NCBI GenBank assembly: GCA_003450555.1
Contig: DMFQ01000462.1
Location: forward strand, 429 to 9,021
Direction of reading: 5' to 3'
DNA from: Ktedonobacter sp.
GTDB lineage: Bacteria; Chloroflexota; Ktedonobacteria; Ktedonobacterales; Ktedonobacteraceae
Length of the DNA: 8,593 bases
Shown: piece after piece, positions 4,561-8,593 of the stretch
How the letters are laid out: each line of letters starts with the position of its first letter
Position numbering within the stretch: the first letter of the stretch is position 1
Notes under the pieces: generated by a model
Told to the model about the DNA's origin: nothing
Databases searched by the model: none
Seen by the model: only the letters and a program-made list of their open reading frames with translations
Made by a program: the position numbers and the translations under genes

Positions 4561-6831
4561 TCACCTGTTTCTGCTGCCATTGCCTGTATGCTGATTATAT
4601 TGTTCACCATACCATTGTTCTTCGGGCCGTGGCTGCATTTGTTGTCTTTCCCATTCATCTTGTGGATTGGGCGTCACTGGATAGAAGGGTGCGAAAGGAC
4701 CAGCGGTGCGTCCTGGTGGCAAAGCATTTTGTCCTCTCATACCTGAAGGCAGAGCGGTTGAGGTAACTGTACGGAAGATGCCGCTGACCGATAGATTGTT
4801 ATCCTGGCCATTCACCGGGGTGACACTAACATTTGAGGTTGGGGGGATGTAGTAACCCTGGTTTTCGCGCAGCTTAAAGGCTTCTACCGATGCGCGTAAC
4901 TGTTCAACCAAACGTGCCAAACGTGCCATGTTATGAGAAGCTTCGCGGGTGCTCATCGTGCTTTGTTGTGTTGTGCTTGAAATGCCGCGCATAATTTGCA
5001 CGACATTGCTCGATGATTGCAACTGTTGTGCCGCCATCTGGTTGATATTCTCAATTTCCCTGGCCTGGTGCTCAACCGCTGAGAAGATGGATTCCAGAGC
5101 AACACCTGCTTCCTGCGTAAGCCTGGTTCCTGATGATGTTTCTCGCTCGGTATCTTGCATGGAAACAGCAACTGCCCCAATTTCTTCACGGACGCCGCGA
5201 ACGATGCGTCCAATCATACTTGCTTGATCCTTGGCTCGTTCAGCGAGGCGGCGGATGTCTGCCGCGACTGCCCCGAAGCCTTTGCCATTCTCACCAGCCA
5301 TGGCCGCCTGGATAGCGGCGTCAAGCGCTAAGCGGTTCGTCTGATGTGCAATACCAGAAATGACCTCGACGATGTTATTGATTTCACGCGAGCGCTCACC
5401 AAGTGTTTGTACCTTCGTGGAGGTTTCCTGCACGTTTTCGTGGATACGTCCCATACCTTCAACAGCTTGCTGCACTGCTTCGCGTCCGCCTTGCGCACTT
5501 TGACGCGCGTCACGAGCCACGTTATAGAGGACTTCTGCCCGGTCAGCTACCTGGTGGCTTGAATCGGCCATGTGCTCCACTTCTACTGTAGCGTTAGAGA
5601 TCTGGTTGAGCTGGATGTCTCCTGTCTCCACCAGTTGAGTCAAGCGGTCGAAGATCGCTGTTGTTGAACTCTCAACCTCGTGAGCGACCGTCTTGACACG
5701 CACTACCAGGCTTCCTAACTCTTCTACCATGTAGTTAAACGAGTCGGCCAGTACGCCGAGTGCGTCGGCGGTAACTTCTGCCTGTACGCGAAGATCTCCT
5801 TCACCGACACCGCTGACTTCACTGACCAGCTTTTCGACCTGCGCTTGTAGGTTATCACGTTGAGCCTGCGTTTCTTGAATGAGGCGTACGATATTGTCTA
5901 ACATGTTGTTCATCGAGGTCGCAACAAGGTAGATTTCATCATGGCCCGTCGTCCTTGCGCGGGCGCTGGTATCGCCTTTAGCGATACGCCGTGTCATTGA
6001 AGCAAGCTGTCGTAGAGGTTGAGTAATGGTGAGGTTCACGACAAATCCAGTAGCGAGAACCATAAGAATGATGAAGAAGGCTGCAATAGTTGTCGATATC
6101 AAAATAGGTTGAGTTTCTGCTGCCCCGATGGCAGTCACAGCCTTACCCATACTCACAGCGTCATCGACCACATGCTGCCAACTATTTTTAAGATCGGTAA
6201 AAGCTAAGTTGGCTTTAAACAACGTTGCATAATTATTCGCGAAAATCTGATTTACCTCAGCTGGGGTAAATACCTTACCCTGCTGTCGTATAGCATCATC
6301 AGATGTCTGGAGTTGGTTCAGTACTTGCTTCTGTAGTGCACTATAAGCAGGCCACTGCTTAGTTGTTACATTGTTGAGTGCCGTCTGCTGATCGGTGATA
6401 ATCGATCCATTAGTGATGTCACTCATCAGGATATTACGCACATTGCTCATATTGTCGGAAGTAGCTAATGTGTAGTTATTTTTATACTCTGTTAATACCT
6501 GCCCGAAGTCTGTTTGACGGCCTTCTATATCACTGCCTATCAATGCTCCTGAGGCAAAGAGTGCTGGATCTTTAATGACGCCACTCAGGCTGGCAGTGAC
6601 CTGATCCTGGCGCGTCTGGAGGAGCGCGTTCATACGTTGTAGATTTATCAACTGGTTAGATGCAATACTCTGCGCATCAAAACTGGTTTGTACTGCCTGA
6701 CCGTGACTATTCAGCGAAGTAAGATAAAAGTTGCCCAGCAATATAATCACAATGCTTGGTATTGCCGCCACTACTGCGAACGCTATGAAGAGGCGACGGA
6801 AAATAGGTATATTGCTAAAAAATCTTAACAT
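4561..6831 (-). CDS. Methyl-accepting chemotaxis protein with two HAMP domains
   Basis: A 756-residue membrane receptor that should pass a signal to CheA/CheW. Order: cytoplasmic start, TM1 (about 13-36), an extracellular sensor region (about 37-242, mostly helical, no recognised ligand fold), TM2 (about 243-267), HAMP 1 (about 268-320, with ITQPLRQL and the GD and DEI positions), a second degenerate HAMP (about 330-377, GEGDLRVQAEV), the coiled-coil signalling domain (about 380-655), then a proline- and glutamine-rich tail (656-756). The hairpin tip is recognisable (IAHQTNRLALDAAIQAAMAG at 494-513, GKGFGAVAADIRRLAERA after it) but differs from the usual QTNLLALNAAIEAARAGE. No C-terminal NWxxF-type CheR-docking pentapeptide is seen. 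No che genes are visible nearby, so it is an orphan receptor. An in-frame stop just upstream supports the ATG at 6831; its Shine-Dalgarno is weak (AGAAGGG too far away, GAAG nearer). Confidence 0.93.
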   Translation of the reverse strand: MLRFFSNIPIFRRLFIAFAVVAAIPSIVIILLGNFYLTSLNSHGQAVQTSFDAQSIASNQLINLQRMNALLQTRQDQVTASLSGVIKDPALFASGALIGSDIEGRQTDFGQVLTEYKNNYTLATSDNMSNVRNILMSDITNGSIITDQQTALNNVTTKQWPAYSALQKQVLNQLQTSDDAIRQQGKVFTPAEVNQIFANNYATLFKANLAFTDLKNSWQHVVDDAVSMGKAVTAIGAAETQPILISTTIAAFFIILMVLATGFVVNLTITQPLRQLASMTRRIAKGDTSARARTTGHDEIYLVATSMNNMLDNIVRLIQETQAQRDNLQAQVEKLVSEVSGVGEGDLRVQAEVTADALGVLADSFNYMVEELGSLVVRVKTVAHEVESSTTAIFDRLTQLVETGDIQLNQISNATVEVEHMADSSHQVADRAEVLYNVARDARQSAQGGREAVQQAVEGMGRIHENVQETSTKVQTLGERSREINNIVEVISGIAHQTNRLALDAAIQAAMAGENGKGFGAVAADIRRLAERAKDQASMIGRIVRGVREEIGAVAVSMQDTERETSSGTRLTQEAGVALESIFSAVEHQAREIENINQMAAQQLQSSSNVVQIMRGISSTTQQSTMSTREASHNMARLARLVEQLRASVEAFKLRENQGYYIPPTSNVSVTPVNGQDNNLSVSGIFRTVTSTALPSGMRGQNALPPGRTAGPFAPFYPVTPNPQDEWERQQMQPRPEEQWYGEQYNQHTGNGSRNR

Positions 6832-7152
6832 GATAGCTTCAAACCCTTCTCAAGCAGCACGCGATCTCCTGTAACTTGTGCGCTCTTCCAAATAACCATT
6901 GAACAACAGCGATGGCATGACAAATACCCCAAGGGACATGACTCCTAAGTTAGTGTACATCACTTGAGCAGAAAATAACACTTTTGGGTAGTGAAACTAC
7001 CTGATTTTCCTAGTATGAATAAAAAGAAAAGCTGTTGCACAAAGAGATTTCTAGCAGAGCAAGGTTTCTGGACCTCTTTTGGGTTGGTTTTGCTGTGATC
7101 AATGATGCTATACTATCACCAAAAGAAACATCCGCGCTGGGAAGGAGCATCC
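6832..7152. other. Divergent intergenic region between chemoreceptor and biotin carboxylase genes
   Basis: About 320 bp without a convincing gene. It must hold the minus-strand promoter of the chemoreceptor, which I could not place with confidence, and it holds a plausible plus-strand promoter near its right end. The only other structure seen is a small inverted repeat, GGTAGT-gaa-ACTACC at 6987-7001, which could be an operator but is short enough to be chance. Confidence 0.7.
7084..7114 (+). promoter_or_regulatory. Extended -10 promoter of the biotin carboxylase gene
   Basis: TATACT at 7109-7114 is directly preceded by TGC (extended -10). The -35 is poor; the best is TTGGTT at 7084-7089 with a long 19-nt spacer. 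Transcription would start near 7121, giving a leader of about 30 nt before the ATG at 7153. Confidence 0.55.
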
Positions 7153-8593
7153 ATGAATTCGTTTGCACCCACTCCTGTTACTTCCTCTGTTGCTTCCTCG
7201 TGGCCATTTCAAAAGGTCCTTATCGCTAATAGAGGCGAAATTGCTGTGCGTATCATCCGCGCGTGTCGTGATTTGGGATTGACCTCTATTGCCGTCTATA
7301 GTGACGCTGATCGCAGCGCTTTACATGTGCGTATGGCTGACGAAGCCTATCATATTGGTCCATCTCAAGCCTCCCAGAGCTATTTGCACATTCCGAAAAT
7401 CATCGAAGTTGCGAAGTATGCAGGAGCAGAGGCAATTCACCCTGGCTATGGCTTCCTGTCGGAAAATGCCGACTTTGTTGATGCCTGCACAACTGCAGGT
7501 CTTATTTTTGTTGGACCTTCAGCAGAGGCGCAGCGTGCAATGGGAGAAAAGACCGCTGCTCGTCGTACCGCGCAGGCAGCGGGCGTTCCAATTGTACCTG
7601 GCGCGATGACCGACGAAGGAGATGACACGGCATTCGCCCAGACTGCTGAACAGTTGGGGTATCCCGTTTTACTCAAAGCAGCAGCCGGGGGAGGTGGAAA
7701 AGGCATTCGCTTTGTGCGCGATCCCAAAGACCTGCTCACTTCCTTGCGCACCGCGCGCAGCGAGGCTAGAAGTGCTTTTGGCGATGGACGCGTCTATATG
7801 GAGAAAGCTGTCTCTCCGGCGCGCCATATCGAGGTGCAGTTCATCGCTGACACTCATGGCAATGTCGTGCATTTAGGCGAACGAGAGTGCAGTATACAAC
7901 GGCGCCACCAGAAGCTGATCGAGGAAGCTCCTTCACCTGTATTGGATGATGAGTTGCGGGAACAGATTACCTCTTCGGCTGTGCGCCTGGTGCGGGCCAT
8001 TCGTTATGTGAATGCTGGGACAGCGGAATTTTTGCTGGGGCCAGATCGCACATTTTATTTCCTGGAAGTCAATGCTCGTATTCAGGTCGAGCACCCTGTA
8101 ACAGAATGGTACACAGGTATCGATCTCGTGCAGGAGCAGTTCCGTGTCGCAGCTGGCCTTCCTCTTTCATTCACCCAACGAGATATCGTGTTTCGCGGCG
8201 CCGCAATCGAGTGCCGCATCTCGGCGGAAGATCCAGAGAATCGCTTTTTGCCAGCAACGGGGTCCGTTCAGGCATTACAAGAGCCGTCGGGTCCCGGAGT
8301 TCGTGTCGATAGCAGCCTTTACGCGGGATTGCAGGTGCCGCTGTTCTACGATCCGCTTTTGGCAAAGCTCATTGTGTGGGGCAGAGATCGTTCCCAGGCT
8401 ATCGCACGCATGCGGCGCGCCCTCGCGGAGTACCAGATTGCCGGCGTGCGCACAACCCTTCCCTTCGCACGCTGGCTAATGCACCACCCACGCTTCATCG
8501 CCGGCGACCTCTCAACAGATTTTGTAGCCGAAGAATGGGATACCCAAAATGTACGGGCAACCCTTGCGGTTGCCCTGGAGCGGAAGCAAGGGG
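7153..8593 (+). CDS. Biotin carboxylase / acyl-CoA carboxylase alpha subunit, 3' end missing
   Basis: 480 residues are visible and the frame is open at the right edge. The enzyme carboxylates biotin with ATP and bicarbonate, the first half-reaction of acetyl- or propionyl-CoA carboxylase. Domains: biotin carboxylase N-terminal (FQKVLIANRGEIAVRIIRAC, about 19-38; HPGYGFLSEN), ATP-grasp with its glycine-rich loop (AAGGGGKGI, 177-185), the catalytic block CSIQRRHQK with K254, and LEVNARIQVEHPVTE with E305, N307, R309 and E313 (equivalents of E. coli AccC E288, N290, R292 and E296), then the C-terminal BC domain (GAAIECRISAEDPENRFLP). It is already longer than E. coli AccC (449) and continues with FVAEEWDTQN, so a fused alpha subunit with a C-terminal biotin carrier domain is likely but not seen. 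About 16 Ser/Thr/Ala-rich residues precede the normal start; AAGGAG at 7142-7147, 5 nt ahead, supports this ATG. Which acyl-CoA is the substrate cannot be told from this subunit. Confidence 0.94.
   Translation, partial: MNSFAPTPVTSSVASSWPFQKVLIANRGEIAVRIIRACRDLGLTSIAVYSDADRSALHVRMADEAYHIGPSQASQSYLHIPKIIEVAKYAGAEAIHPGYGFLSENADFVDACTTAGLIFVGPSAEAQRAMGEKTAARRTAQAAGVPIVPGAMTDEGDDTAFAQTAEQLGYPVLLKAAAGGGGKGIRFVRDPKDLLTSLRTARSEARSAFGDGRVYMEKAVSPARHIEVQFIADTHGNVVHLGERECSIQRRHQKLIEEAPSPVLDDELREQITSSAVRLVRAIRYVNAGTAEFLLGPDRTFYFLEVNARIQVEHPVTEWYTGIDLVQEQFRVAAGLPLSFTQRDIVFRGAAIECRISAEDPENRFLPATGSVQALQEPSGPGVRVDSSLYAGLQVPLFYDPLLAKLIVWGRDRSQAIARMRRALAEYQIAGVRTTLPFARWLMHHPRFIAGDLSTDFVAEEWDTQNVRATLAVALERKQG

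Noticed and set aside
7035..7229. Plus-strand frame of 64 codons ahead of and into the biotin carboxylase gene
   Set aside because: It spans the predicted promoter and overlaps the carboxylase in another frame; no motif or ribosome binding site supports it.
1..8593. CRISPR array, transposon, integron, tRNA or rRNA gene, phage or defence island
   Set aside because: No repeat-spacer pattern, transposase-like frame, terminal repeats or tRNA-like cloverleaf was seen; the Uma2 gene alone is not evidence of a defence system.

Overview
The window is ordinary chromosomal sequence from a free-living bacterium. I lean towards the Chloroflexota, perhaps a Ktedonobacter-like organism. The reasons are the mid-range GC, a Uma2-family gene, a secreted BNR-repeat sialidase-like protein, and a chemoreceptor whose tip sequence differs from the proteobacterial type. 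This placement rests on recollection of families, not on a search.

Layout from left to right. (1) The 3' end of a Uma2-family endonuclease gene (3-440, +) is followed by two tandem hairpins, the second with a T tract. (2) A secreted sialidase-like beta-propeller protein (668-2137, +) has its own promoter with a perfect TTGACA box and a canonical terminator. (3) A translation cluster follows: a strong extended -10 promoter, a leader of about 225 nt, rpmI (L35), rplT (L20) and a SpoU/TrmH-type RNA 2'-O-ribose methyltransferase (2531-3974, +), closed by a terminator at 4003-4048. infC, the usual first gene of this operon, is not directly upstream. (4) Convergent to it is a small minus-strand gene (4085-4312) for a stand-alone rubredoxin-like CxxC...CxxC protein with a strong Shine-Dalgarno. 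A perfect 26-bp palindrome (4463-4488) lies upstream of it. (5) A large minus-strand transmembrane chemoreceptor (4561-6831) has two HAMP domains, an altered signalling tip and a proline-rich tail. (6) Across a divergent intergenic region, a biotin carboxylase-type acyl-CoA carboxylase subunit (7153 to the window edge, +) runs off the end.

The genes form separate transcription units rather than one system. The only functional grouping is ribosomal (L35, L20, RNA methyltransferase). No mobile element, CRISPR array, tRNA, rRNA or defence system is visible. The items most worth a second look are the 26-bp palindrome with the rubredoxin-like gene, the changed chemoreceptor tip, the untranslated leader of rpmI-rplT with its C8 tract, and a terminator-like hairpin inside the start of the methyltransferase gene.
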